Source: G016756615 sp050958605 (GTDB lineage: Bacteria; Pseudomonadota; Alphaproteobacteria; Rhizobiales; Rhizobiaceae). Taken from it: 64,000 nt of DNA. The position numbers were made by a program, and so were the translations under genes. This document shows, piece after piece, positions 52,839-63,288 of the stretch. The notes under the pieces are model-generated. The model had not been told where the DNA came from. It saw nothing but the letters and a program-made list of their open reading frames with translations, and did no database searches. Numbering within the stretch: the stretch's first letter is position 1; each line of letters begins with the position of its first letter. The stretch is taken from assembly GCF_050958605.1 (NCBI RefSeq), contig NZ_JBJHDO010000011.1:124001-188000 (forward strand). Reading direction: 5' to 3'.

Positions 52839-53026
52839 GAGGCCTCGCTAGCACGCGACAGCCGCGCGCGCATCAAAATCATGAGGGGAACTTTGATCGT
52901 AGCGCCCGGAAGTACGTCATTCTCCGTCGCGCGCGATCTGGAGCATCATTGCCTACCCGAATGCGAAACTTTAAAATCGACAAAGTCTACTAAAACGCTA
53001 GACTAAGAGGAAGTAACGGAGGTCCT

Positions 53027-53182
53027 ATGACGTTTCCTTCCAATTCTGCTGGCCGTCGCACGGTGGCAAACGCTGCTCGCCGGTCGAACGTCCAAGTGCT
53101 CAGGCATGTGGCGGCCACGACCGCATTCCTTCTCGCCGTCGGTTTCACGGCGGCCTTTGTCTTTGGCGTTCTCGGCCATTGA
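53027..53182 (+). CDS. Small single-pass membrane protein
   Basis: A 51-residue protein starting MTFPSNSAGRRTVANAARRS, with one helix TTAFLLAVGFTAAFVFGVLG at the C-terminal end. A strong ribosome site (GGAGGT, 5 bases before the ATG) makes it credible despite its size. No family is recognised. The basic N-terminus and lone helix suggest an inner-membrane protein with its N-terminus in the cytoplasm. Confidence 0.65.
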   Translation: MTFPSNSAGRRTVANAARRSNVQVLRHVAATTAFLLAVGFTAAFVFGVLGH

Positions 53183-53274
53183 GGGCGACTGAGAGCAGTT
53201 GGGGAGGGGCAGTTCCATCCAGGTTCATTCAATTTTCGGCTTAGACCGGATCGAGCCAGCGGAGGAGAAATGCC

Positions 53275-54216
53275 ATGACTATCCAATTCGTCGCCGACGC
53301 CTGCATCCCTGCGGTGCACGGATCCGCCGATGCGCGAAGGCTGCGTGACTTCGCGGCCGCCGCCGAGCAGAACGGCTTCGACGAGGTCGCATTGCCCTTC
53401 GGCATCCAGGGGCAGGATGCGATCTTGCTAGCGTCCTACATCTTGCACTCTACCGCCGAGCTCAGGGTGGCGGCCGCCCATGAAGCCGGTCTCGTCGCTC
53501 CGGAGATCGCTGCCCGGCAGATCGCGGCTCTCGATCGGTTGAGCGGCGGGCGGCTGACAATCGCCGTTGCCGAAAACGGCACGCAGAATCACGAGGAAAG
53601 GCAAGGCCGTCTCGACGAATATCTCGTTCTGCTCAAGCGGCTGTGGGCGAATGACGTGCCCTTCGACCACGAAGGCCGGTACTATCGGGTTGCAGGTGCC
53701 TTCACGACCGCGAAGCCCTGCCGGGACGGTCGCGTGCCGATTATGCTTAGGGGGCTTTCGGGACTGGCCATCAAGGTGGCGGCCCGTCACGCAGACATAT
53801 TCGCGCTGCCCTCGTCGACGGTCGCCGGCGCCGGTCTCACCGTAGAGCGCGTTCGGCGCACTGCGGCCAATCACGGGCGCGCAAGTGCCATTCAGTTCTC
53901 ATATCCGCTTCGCGCGGCCATCGGCCGAAACAAAGCAGAAGCCAGGGCAAAAGCTGGGCCGGGCCGCGGGGCCAGCGCCGCAACACTGGTCGCCGGCACG
54001 CCGGAGCAGGTCGCGCTTGCGATCCTCGACTATCATGCGATCGGCGTTTCCCATTTGGTCATGCATGGTTTCGCTACAGGCGAGGAGGTGGCGGCGTTCG
54101 GCCGCCAAGTCATCCCGCTGATTCGCAACGCCGATCGGCACCGGAGCAGGCATACCGGCGATCTTGCGGCCATGTCGCTGCCACCTCCGCGCGACCTGCC
54201 CCGGCGGGCCAGCTGA
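53275..54216 (+). CDS. Luciferase-like (LLM-class) flavin-dependent oxidoreductase
   Basis: A 313-residue protein of the bacterial luciferase/alkanesulfonate monooxygenase family, a TIM barrel using reduced FMN supplied by a partner reductase. Blocks are FDEVALPFGIQGQDAILLAS, EIAARQIAALDRLSGGRLTI and RLDEYLVLLKRLWANDVPFD. The C-terminus has LDYHAIGVSHLVMHGFATGE. A GGAGGAG site precedes the ATG. No transporter or reductase is adjacent, so the substrate (sulfonate, amine or other) cannot be assigned. Confidence 0.87.
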   Translation: MTIQFVADACIPAVHGSADARRLRDFAAAAEQNGFDEVALPFGIQGQDAILLASYILHSTAELRVAAAHEAGLVAPEIAARQIAALDRLSGGRLTIAVAENGTQNHEERQGRLDEYLVLLKRLWANDVPFDHEGRYYRVAGAFTTAKPCRDGRVPIMLRGLSGLAIKVAARHADIFALPSSTVAGAGLTVERVRRTAANHGRASAIQFSYPLRAAIGRNKAEARAKAGPGRGASAATLVAGTPEQVALAILDYHAIGVSHLVMHGFATGEEVAAFGRQVIPLIRNADRHRSRHTGDLAAMSLPPPRDLPRRAS

Positions 54217-54394
54217 CCGCCAGCCAAGACAGGCGTCGATGCAAAATCGCGGGGAGCGGCAGAAACGGGTTGCGTTTTTTCGTGCCATGACCGACCCTGC
54301 CTTGTCCCGGGCCTTCGGGTGTCATGAAAGTCGCGTCGTTTGAGTTGCGTTGACGGGGCGGGGGAACAGCCGCCAACCAACAGGTGAGGAACCG

Positions 54395-54718
54395 ATGAGA
54401 TATCTTCTCCCCCCGCTTCACGAGGGCCACGCGCCGATCTTTCTCCATCAGGCTTTCGAGGATGCGGTGGAAGCGTTCGAGAACTGGGCCCCCGAAGCAC
54501 CGGAACCAGCGGTCGATTGCGACGGCCGGCCGACGGCCATCAGCGCGGTGTTCGGGCGAATGCGGACATGCACCGATATATTGCCGATGCGTGTCCTGGA
54601 GGACGTGCTCGCAGTGTTGCGCGATGTCGACGAACTTGCCCTCGACGCGGGTCAGGCGAGCTATGCGGAGGCGGCCCGCGTCTTGCGCGCGCATTGCGTC
54701 GCCCGATTGAAGGCATAG
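54395..54718 (+). CDS. Hypothetical protein
   Basis: A 107-residue soluble protein starting MRYLLPPLHEGHAPIFLHQA, with a GGTGAGGA ribosome site. It is mostly helical by appearance, with acidic residues and MRVLEDVLAVLRDVDELALD in the middle. It has no membrane helix and no recognised family. The next 178 bp, to 54896, contain nothing recognisable. Confidence 0.6.
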   Translation: MRYLLPPLHEGHAPIFLHQAFEDAVEAFENWAPEAPEPAVDCDGRPTAISAVFGRMRTCTDILPMRVLEDVLAVLRDVDELALDAGQASYAEAARVLRAHCVARLKA

Positions 54719-54896
54719 CGCGTATTTTCCACGCTGGATGCGAACGCCAATCCGCGACATTGTACATTTCATTCTCGGCGCGCGCCTGGGCGCGGGCGAT
54801 CGATGTCACTCACTTCAAGGTGAGGCCGGCACTGTTGCTGGCGCCTGCCTGAGCGACTAAGAAGTTGCGAAATCCAGCGGCTATTCCAACTACGCG

Positions 54897-56195
54897 ATGT
54901 CTTCCCTGACCACGTCTTCTGCTTTCCCGGCGCTCGACAACCTGCATGTCGGCATTATCGGGCTGGGTTATGTCGGCCTGCCGCTGGCGATCGTCTTCGC
55001 CAAGCATTTCCGCGTCACCGGTTTCGACGTCGACGAGGCTCGTATCGCGGCTCTCAGGGCTGGCATCGACCGTACGGGCGAAGCCACGCCGCAGGAGCTC
55101 TCGAGCGAGAATCTTGATTTTTCGGCTGACCGCGGGGTGTTGCGTGACTGCAAGCTGATCATCGTCGCAGTGCCGACCCCGATCGACCAAGCCAAGCAGC
55201 CGGACTTGCGGCCTCTGTTCGACGCCTGCCGGACCGTCGGAGAGGTGATCACCGAGGGCACCACCGTGGTCTTCGAATCGACGGTCTATCCCGGCGCCAC
55301 GGAAGAGGATTGCGTGCCGCTGATCGAGTCCGTTTCCGGATTGCGTTGCAATCGCGACTTTTTCGTCGGCTATAGTCCCGAGCGCGTGAATCCAGGTGAT
55401 CCGACCCACAAGATCGAGACGGTGGTCAAGGTGACTTCCGGAGGCACCGCCGAGACGGCCGAATTCGTCGACAGCGCCTATCGCCAGGCCATCCCGGCCG
55501 GCACCTACAAGGCGCCGTCGATCCGGGTCGCGGAAGCCGCCAAGATCGTCGAGAACACGCAGCGCGACGTCAATATAGCTCTGGTGAATGAATTGGCCGT
55601 GCTGTTCGGCAAGATGGGCATCGACACGTTGCAGGTGCTGGAGACGGCGGGCACCAAGTGGAATTTCCTGCCCTTCCGCCCTGGCCTTGTCGGCGGCCAC
55701 TGCATCGGCGTCGATCCGTATTATCTCACCCACAAGGCGCGCCAACTCAACTTCCATCCGGAGATGGTGCAGGCAGCGCGGCGCATCAACGACGATATGG
55801 GCGAGCACGTCGCGATCGAAACGGTCAGGCTGCTCCTCGAACGAAAGCTGACTCCGCCTTTCCGAACGTTGGTCCTCGGCTTCACCTTCAAGGAGAATTG
55901 CCGCGATATCAGGAACAGCCGCGTCGTCGACATCGTCAGGAAATTGAGAGGCTTCAACGTCGCGGTCGATGTCCACGATCCCGAGGTAGATCCGCGCGAC
56001 GTGCGCCAGGAATACGGGCTCGAACTCCGCGAGACGCTCGAAGCCGGGACCTATGACGCGGCGATCGTCGCGGTCGGCCACAAGAGCATCCGCGAAATGG
56101 GCGTGGAACGGGTTCGCCGATTGCTGAAGCCGCAAGGCATCGTCTTCGACGTCAAGGGGATTTTTCCAATGGATGGCGTCGATGCGCGCCTCTGA
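54897..56195 (+). CDS. UDP-N-acetyl-hexosamine 6-dehydrogenase (TviB/WbpO-type)
   Basis: Oxidises a UDP-N-acetylhexosamine to the uronic acid for surface polysaccharide. The 432-residue protein has the NAD motif VGIIGLGYVGLPLAIVFAKH (about residues 18-37) and the catalytic Cys in VGGHCIGVDPYYLTHKARQL (about residue 265). The central block is KIVENTQRDVNIALVNELAV and the C-terminal nucleotide domain GFTFKENCRDIRNSRVVDIV. These match the Vi-antigen TviB / WbpO group more than plain UDP-glucose dehydrogenase. The carbamoyltransferase gene follows after 30 bp. Confidence 0.9.
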   Translation: MSSLTTSSAFPALDNLHVGIIGLGYVGLPLAIVFAKHFRVTGFDVDEARIAALRAGIDRTGEATPQELSSENLDFSADRGVLRDCKLIIVAVPTPIDQAKQPDLRPLFDACRTVGEVITEGTTVVFESTVYPGATEEDCVPLIESVSGLRCNRDFFVGYSPERVNPGDPTHKIETVVKVTSGGTAETAEFVDSAYRQAIPAGTYKAPSIRVAEAAKIVENTQRDVNIALVNELAVLFGKMGIDTLQVLETAGTKWNFLPFRPGLVGGHCIGVDPYYLTHKARQLNFHPEMVQAARRINDDMGEHVAIETVRLLLERKLTPPFRTLVLGFTFKENCRDIRNSRVVDIVRKLRGFNVAVDVHDPEVDPRDVRQEYGLELRETLEAGTYDAAIVAVGHKSIREMGVERVRRLLKPQGIVFDVKGIFPMDGVDARL

Positions 56196-56225
56196 CGCCG
56201 CGAAAACAAGGCTGGGGCGGTCGAC

Positions 56226-57785
56226 ATGAAAATCTTCGCGTACAAGCCCGGTCATGATGGCCACGTGACCCTCGTCGAGGATGGCAGCCTCGTTTTCTCC
56301 ATCGAGGCCGAGAAGGATTCTGGTCCGCGCTATGCGCCGCTCTCGCCCGAGGACATTCTTCACGGGCTTTCCCTAATCGACGGGATCCCGGACGTCGTCG
56401 CGGTATCGGGCTGGCTCAAATCCTTCAGGCCGATGGCTGATCCGATCGGTGCGGGTTACTTCGATGCCGACGGGTCGAAAACCGAAGACAGGCCCCATCG
56501 CCTGCTGGGACGCGAAGCCCGTTATTTCTCTTCCAGCCACGAGCGATCCCACATCGTGGGCAGCTACGCCCTGTCGCCTTTTCCGCAGGGCGAACCTTGC
56601 TATGCGCTGGTCTGGGAAGGAGTCATCGGCACGTTCTACCGCATCGATGCTGATCTCAAGGTGACGCGCCTCGGCACGCCGCTCAGCGGACCCGGGCACA
56701 AATATGCCTTCATCTACGGGCTCGCCGACCCGACCTATCCGGCGGACGCCCGCAAATCGCGCCGCGAGGATGCCGGCAAGCTGATGGCCCTGGCGGGTTT
56801 CGGCGGTGAGGGAGGGGAGACGGCCGAGGAAAGGCGGCTGATGGACCGCGTGCTTTCGCATGACGCGGTGGCGTCGGCGCTGAGGAAAGCCGACTTCACC
56901 GATTCGCCCTTTTTCAATATCGGCCTGGAGACCCAGGCGTTTCGGGACCTGGCAAGGCGTTATCAGCGCGAGATCTTCGAGCGCTTTCACGATTTCGCGC
57001 TAAAAAACATGCGCGACGGCCTGCCGTTGCTCGTCTCGGGCGGTTGCGGGCTCAATTGCGACTGGAACAGCGACTGGCGCGCGACCGGGCTCTTTGCCGA
57101 CGTCTTCGTGCCGCCCTGCGCCAATGATTCCGGGTCGGCCATCGGTACGGCCGCGGATGCGCAATTCGCACTCACCGGCAACGCAAAGCTCGACTGGTCC
57201 GTCTATGCGGGTGAAGATTTCGTCGTCGATGCCACCGATCTCGATGGTTTCGTGGCGGAGCGGCGGGACGATGCCGAGATCGCGCGGCGGCTCGCCGACG
57301 GCGCCGTCTTCGCCTGGGTGCAGGGGCGCTACGAGATCGGGCCCCGCGCGCTGGGCAACAGGTCGCTGCTTGCCGCTCCCTTCACCGCGGAAACCCACGC
57401 GAGGCTCAACGCGATCAAGCGGCGGGAGGAATTCCGTCCGATCGCACCCATCATGATGGAGGAGGAGCTAAACCGGCTGTTCCACAATCATGGGCCGAGC
57501 CCTCACATGCTCTATTTCCAAAAGGTGAAGACCGACGCGCTGAAGGCAGTGACCCATGTCGACGGAACCGCCCGCGTCCAGACGGTGAGCCGCGTCCAGA
57601 ACAGCCGGATCTACGATCTCCTTTCCGCCTTCAAGCGGCTGACCGGCTATGGTGTTCTCTGCAACACCTCGCTCAATTTCAACGGCAAGGGTTTCATCAA
57701 CCGCATGAGCGATCTTGCCCTCTACGCCCGTCAGACTGGGCTCGACGGTTTCGTGGTGGGCGACACCCTCTATCGCAAGGCGTGA
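56226..57785 (+). CDS. Carbamoyltransferase, NodU/TobZ family
   Basis: A 519-residue O-carbamoyltransferase using carbamoyl phosphate and ATP to carbamoylate a sugar or natural product. The N-terminal Kae1-like domain has the metal motif HERSH (about residue 102-106) and SGGCGLNCDWNSDW. The C-terminal block GRYEIGPRALGNRSLLAAP and REEFRPIAPIMMEE are family hallmarks. It is shorter than NodU and TobZ (about 550-600 residues). Beside a UDP-sugar dehydrogenase it most likely decorates a surface glycan; a nodulation role is not implied. Confidence 0.87.
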   Translation: MKIFAYKPGHDGHVTLVEDGSLVFSIEAEKDSGPRYAPLSPEDILHGLSLIDGIPDVVAVSGWLKSFRPMADPIGAGYFDADGSKTEDRPHRLLGREARYFSSSHERSHIVGSYALSPFPQGEPCYALVWEGVIGTFYRIDADLKVTRLGTPLSGPGHKYAFIYGLADPTYPADARKSRREDAGKLMALAGFGGEGGETAEERRLMDRVLSHDAVASALRKADFTDSPFFNIGLETQAFRDLARRYQREIFERFHDFALKNMRDGLPLLVSGGCGLNCDWNSDWRATGLFADVFVPPCANDSGSAIGTAADAQFALTGNAKLDWSVYAGEDFVVDATDLDGFVAERRDDAEIARRLADGAVFAWVQGRYEIGPRALGNRSLLAAPFTAETHARLNAIKRREEFRPIAPIMMEEELNRLFHNHGPSPHMLYFQKVKTDALKAVTHVDGTARVQTVSRVQNSRIYDLLSAFKRLTGYGVLCNTSLNFNGKGFINRMSDLALYARQTGLDGFVVGDTLYRKA

Positions 57786-57789
57786 AGCT

Positions 57790-58626
57790 TCAGCTTCGGA
57801 CCAAAAGCAGGTTCTGGCCGGTGGCGCCCACCTCCCTGTAGCCCCGCGCCGCAAGAAAGGCGATACAGTCCGTTTCCCATAGATCGCGCTGGACGGTTTC
57901 GATCAGTAGCGCGGCCGGCCAGAGATCGGCTGGGCCTTTCGCGAACAAGGGCAGAAGCGCTCGGTCCTCGTAGCCCTCGACATCGATCTTGAGGAGGTCG
58001 ATTGTCGAGAAACCTTCCGCTGCCAGGAGGTCCGGCAACGGTTCGATTCGCGCATCCTGTGGCTTCGCGTCGGCGCCGGCCCCGGCAGCCAGCATGGAAG
58101 ATTGGCCGACATTGCCGCCACCGTCGAAATAGAGCTGCATGACGGCGCTCCTTTCGCCGGCGCCGAGATCGAGCGCGACGACGTTGCGAGCGCCATTCGC
58201 TTCGATGTTGAAACGCAGCTTGGCGAATGTGCGGGGATGCGGCTCCAACGCCAGGATCCGCGACGGCGGCCCGGCCAGGCTGGCGACCCACAACGCATAG
58301 GTGCCGATATTGGCGCCGATATCGACGAAACTCATCCCCGGGCGAATGTAGGGCTCGATCAGCCGCCGTTCCGCCGTTTCCGGCAGTCGGCCGGCGCCGA
58401 AAAGCACGCGGTCGCAATAGTTCTCGGCCGGGTAGGTCCTGAAATTCAGCCCGCCCACCGTGACGTCGTATGGCCCCCGGTACTTGCGCCGGATGCGTTT
58501 GCGCAGGCGGTGGCGTGTCGAGCCGGAGAATAGACGATGCGTCGCGAGCCACCATGAAAAGCGGGCGCCAAGCGAGGCCCGACGTCGGCCGAAGAGCGTT
58601 TCCGCGTCCAGCTCGGTTGTTTTCAT
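57790..58626 (-). CDS. FkbM-family SAM-dependent methyltransferase
   Basis: A 278-residue methyltransferase. The SAM motif is SFVDIGANIGTYALWVASL (about residue 97), and the FkbM signature IDLLKIDVEGYEDRALL follows near residue 208. Members methylate sugars or polyketides. It is convergent with the carbamoyltransferase gene (4-bp gap) and overlaps the upstream MscS-type gene by four bases, an unusual co-transcription pair. A surface-sugar role is inferred. Confidence 0.88.
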   Translation of the reverse strand: MKTTELDAETLFGRRRASLGARFSWWLATHRLFSGSTRHRLRKRIRRKYRGPYDVTVGGLNFRTYPAENYCDRVLFGAGRLPETAERRLIEPYIRPGMSFVDIGANIGTYALWVASLAGPPSRILALEPHPRTFAKLRFNIEANGARNVVALDLGAGERSAVMQLYFDGGGNVGQSSMLAAGAGADAKPQDARIEPLPDLLAAEGFSTIDLLKIDVEGYEDRALLPLFAKGPADLWPAALLIETVQRDLWETDCIAFLAARGYREVGATGQNLLLVRS

Positions 58627-61058
58627 TGGGCCACGGATATCGAACGTTTGGGCTGCGGTTCGTCCAGAGCGGCGCGCGCGGCGCCGGTGACCGCCTCCTT
58701 CTGCTCCGGCGTGAGATCCTCGACTTGTTCGCCGTCGGCCAGTCGCACGGTCACCTCCCGATGCGCGAAATGTATGCCCTCCCTCTGGAAGAGCTCGCGG
58801 ATGGCGGCATAGATGACCTTGCGTGTCACGAACTGATCGCCGGGACGGGTCATGAACTTGACGCGCAGGATCATGGCCGAGTCCTCCATGGCATAGACGC
58901 CTTGCGACTTCAGCGGCTGCAGGAACATCTTGCCGATGACGGGATCCTCCAGCAATTGCTGGCCGAGCTTCTTGATCAGCTTGCGGACCCTGTCGACATC
59001 GGTGTCGTAGGTGAGCCGCAGCGGCAGTTTCATCATGACCCAATCGCGCGAATAGTTGGTGAGCTGGCGGATTTCGCCAAAGGGAATGGTGTTCACCGCG
59101 CCGCGGTGATGGCGCAGTTGGAACGAGCGGATGGAGATCTTCTCGACCACGCCCTTCGCGCCCGCGACTTCGATGTATTCACCTTTGCGGAACGCGTCGT
59201 CGAGCAGGAAGAAGGCGCCGGAAAAGATGTCCCGAATGAGCGTCTGGGCGCCGAAGCCTATGGCTATGCCGACCACACCCGCGCCGGCGAAGAGCGGCCC
59301 GATCGCCACGCCGAGATTGGCGAGCACGATCATGGTGGCCACGACAACGATCAACGCCACGATGGCGTAGCGGAAGATCGGCAGCAGAGTCGCCAGGCGG
59401 GACTGCCCCTTGCCGCTCTCCCCTTCGCTTTCGCCGGGGTTGAATGGCCGGTCCTCGAGCGAGCCGCCTTCCTCGACGATCTTGATGTCGATGAAGTTGT
59501 TGACGGCGCTATAGGCCGAAGCCGCGACGAAGATCACCAGCAATATGTCGAGGGTCGCCGAAACAGGATGACCCCCCTCCCGTCCGAGGTCGATGCCCCA
59601 CAGTCGCGCCAGCAGGCCCATGGACAGGACGAGCACGACCGCGAAGACGGCGTTTTCGAAGAAATACTTGAAGACGGGATTGAATTTCTGCGGCCTCGGC
59701 CTCTTCACCAGGAGCTCGGGCTTGAAGACCGTGATCTCCTCGCCCTCCTCGAGAATATCTCGTTCGTGCTCGCTCAGTGCGGCCAATTTCTCCTTGGCCT
59801 CCTCCTCCCGTTGCTGGGCGCGCCTATCGGCTGCTTCCTCGCGGGCCAGCCGCCGATAGAAGGATAGTTCCAGGCGCTCGTAGATCGAATCGAGCACCAG
59901 GATCGCGACGCCGTAGACGAAGATGGCAACAACGAAAACGAGCAGCGGCGCGCCGACCAGCACATAGCCGCCTGGAAGACCTAGAATGAGCCGCAGCGAA
60001 CTCACGAACCATGCGATGCCGAGATAAACCAGGATCAACGACAAGGCGGCCCGCGCCGCGAAGCGCTGCCAGGCCGGCTTGGAAGCGGGGTCGCCCTTGC
60101 CGAGGAGGATGGCGTGCAGCTCCCGGCGGTGGAGGATCGCAACGGCGCTGAACATGACGGCGCAGATCAGCATCGCCACGATGAAGGCGAGGCGATAGGC
60201 GTCGTCGTCGATGCCGAGCAACTGCGTCCAGCGACAAAAACCGATAAGAAAGGCCGCGACCGCGGCTACGAGCGACCAGTCGCGGTGGAGCCTGCGGGCA
60301 GCTTCGTCGTCGACGTTGATCAGCCTATGGGCCGGCGTGTCGGGGGCGTAGAAATTCCATAGGATAACCGACCTGACGATGCGGTAGATCGCGAAGACGG
60401 AGATGATCAGGAAAGTCGTTTGCCGCGTCGGTTCGTGACCCGTGTCGAAGATCAACGCAACGCCCATGGCGACGACGACGCTGATTCCCGTGCTGAGCAG
60501 CATGACCGCGGCCCGTCCGAGCAGAAAGGAGAGCTTTCGCGACCGTCGTGTTTCGTTGGGATGATAGAGTTCCTTGAAATGCTCGCGCGCCCATCCGGTG
60601 GTGAAACGATAGGTCTCGAGCCCGAGGAACAATCCGCTGAAGGCCGTGCCGACGGCGACGAGAATCCAGGTGAGCGTGCCCTGCGGGCTCGACGCTTTCA
60701 GCATTTCGTCGAAGTTTTTCAGGAAACCAGCCGAGTTTGCGATCATGCCGCGCAGCTTCTGCCGGGCAATCAGGAGCTGCTCGCTCGACAGAGCCGTCAC
60801 CATCGACATGGAAGGCGACTCCTCCGCCTTCGGCTGCTGCGGCTGCACGACGATCACGGTCGAGCCGGCCTTGCGTGCATCGTCGAGGAACTGGTCGAAG
60901 GAAGTTCCGGTGCCGGCCTGCTTGCCGGATGAGGCAAGCGGCAGGAACTGGGCGGAGGCGACCGTGGCACCGAGGGACGTCGCCAGAATGGCTGCGATGA
61001 AAATGGGAAAAAGCCATCGGATGAAGACGGTGGCCCGCCGACTGCACATGCCAATCAT
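58623..61058 (-). CDS. Large MscS-family mechanosensitive channel
   Basis: An 811-residue MscS-type protein. A signal peptide (residues 1-36, ending ASAQF) precedes a periplasmic coiled region (about 40-120) and around ten membrane helices. The conserved MscS pore and beta domain is near residues 600-690: AGAGVVGIAIGFGAQTLIRD, DDAFRKGEYIEVAGAKG and HHRGAVNTIPFGEIRQL. A charged cytoplasmic loop (EEAADRRAQQREEEAKEKLA) lies near residue 400. The start is ATG 61056-61058 or the ATG nine bases further in. It overlaps the FkbM gene by four bases. Confidence 0.9.
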   Translation of the reverse strand: MIGMCSRRATVFIRWLFPIFIAAILATSLGATVASAQFLPLASSGKQAGTGTSFDQFLDDARKAGSTVIVVQPQQPKAEESPSMSMVTALSSEQLLIARQKLRGMIANSAGFLKNFDEMLKASSPQGTLTWILVAVGTAFSGLFLGLETYRFTTGWAREHFKELYHPNETRRSRKLSFLLGRAAVMLLSTGISVVVAMGVALIFDTGHEPTRQTTFLIISVFAIYRIVRSVILWNFYAPDTPAHRLINVDDEAARRLHRDWSLVAAVAAFLIGFCRWTQLLGIDDDAYRLAFIVAMLICAVMFSAVAILHRRELHAILLGKGDPASKPAWQRFAARAALSLILVYLGIAWFVSSLRLILGLPGGYVLVGAPLLVFVVAIFVYGVAILVLDSIYERLELSFYRRLAREEAADRRAQQREEEAKEKLAALSEHERDILEEGEEITVFKPELLVKRPRPQKFNPVFKYFFENAVFAVVLVLSMGLLARLWGIDLGREGGHPVSATLDILLVIFVAASAYSAVNNFIDIKIVEEGGSLEDRPFNPGESEGESGKGQSRLATLLPIFRYAIVALIVVVATMIVLANLGVAIGPLFAGAGVVGIAIGFGAQTLIRDIFSGAFFLLDDAFRKGEYIEVAGAKGVVEKISIRSFQLRHHRGAVNTIPFGEIRQLTNYSRDWVMMKLPLRLTYDTDVDRVRKLIKKLGQQLLEDPVIGKMFLQPLKSQGVYAMEDSAMILRVKFMTRPGDQFVTRKVIYAAIRELFQREGIHFAHREVTVRLADGEQVEDLTPEQKEAVTGAARAALDEPQPKRSISVAQ

Positions 61059-61401
61059 CGCTAAGAACCTGACTCCTGGCGCGGCTGCACTTTCCCGCTT
61101 CCGCCAAACCGCGGATACGCTCATCCGCCTATTTAGGTTCAGTTCCCCCTGCTTCGCAATGTGTGTCCCTGCAATCGCCGGGCGAAGCGAGGCCGGCACA
61201 CTGTCGTTCTGGCTGAGCATCGGCTCGCCGCCGTAAGGAATCGGACGGCTCCGCCAGGCGCAAACCCACGCGACGCGAGGTAAACTTCCCCTTGCGTCCG
61301 ATGTCGCGCATTGCAACAGTACGGGACGGGTGGAGAAACACTCTCGGCGATCCGAACAGGTTCGAAACCGGCGTGTGTTTCTTCCGGGCCAGGGACAGGG
61401 A
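61059..61401. other. Gene-free divergent region between the MscS channel and ABC transporter genes
   Basis: These 343 bases separate the channel gene (minus) from the ABC transporter gene (plus). The transporter's open frame extends into the region to 61330, but it has no family similarity before MDKGTDLLRVEGLRV. Divergent promoters are expected. No clear hairpin terminator, RNA gene or repeat was recognised. Confidence 0.4.

Positions 61402-63284
<1,883 letters not shown>

Positions 63285-63288
<4 letters not shown>

Noticed and set aside
56226..57785. Reading the carbamoyltransferase as a symbiosis gene (nodU)
   Set aside because: It has the family fold only. No nod genes or nod box are in view, and its neighbours indicate a surface-glycan role.
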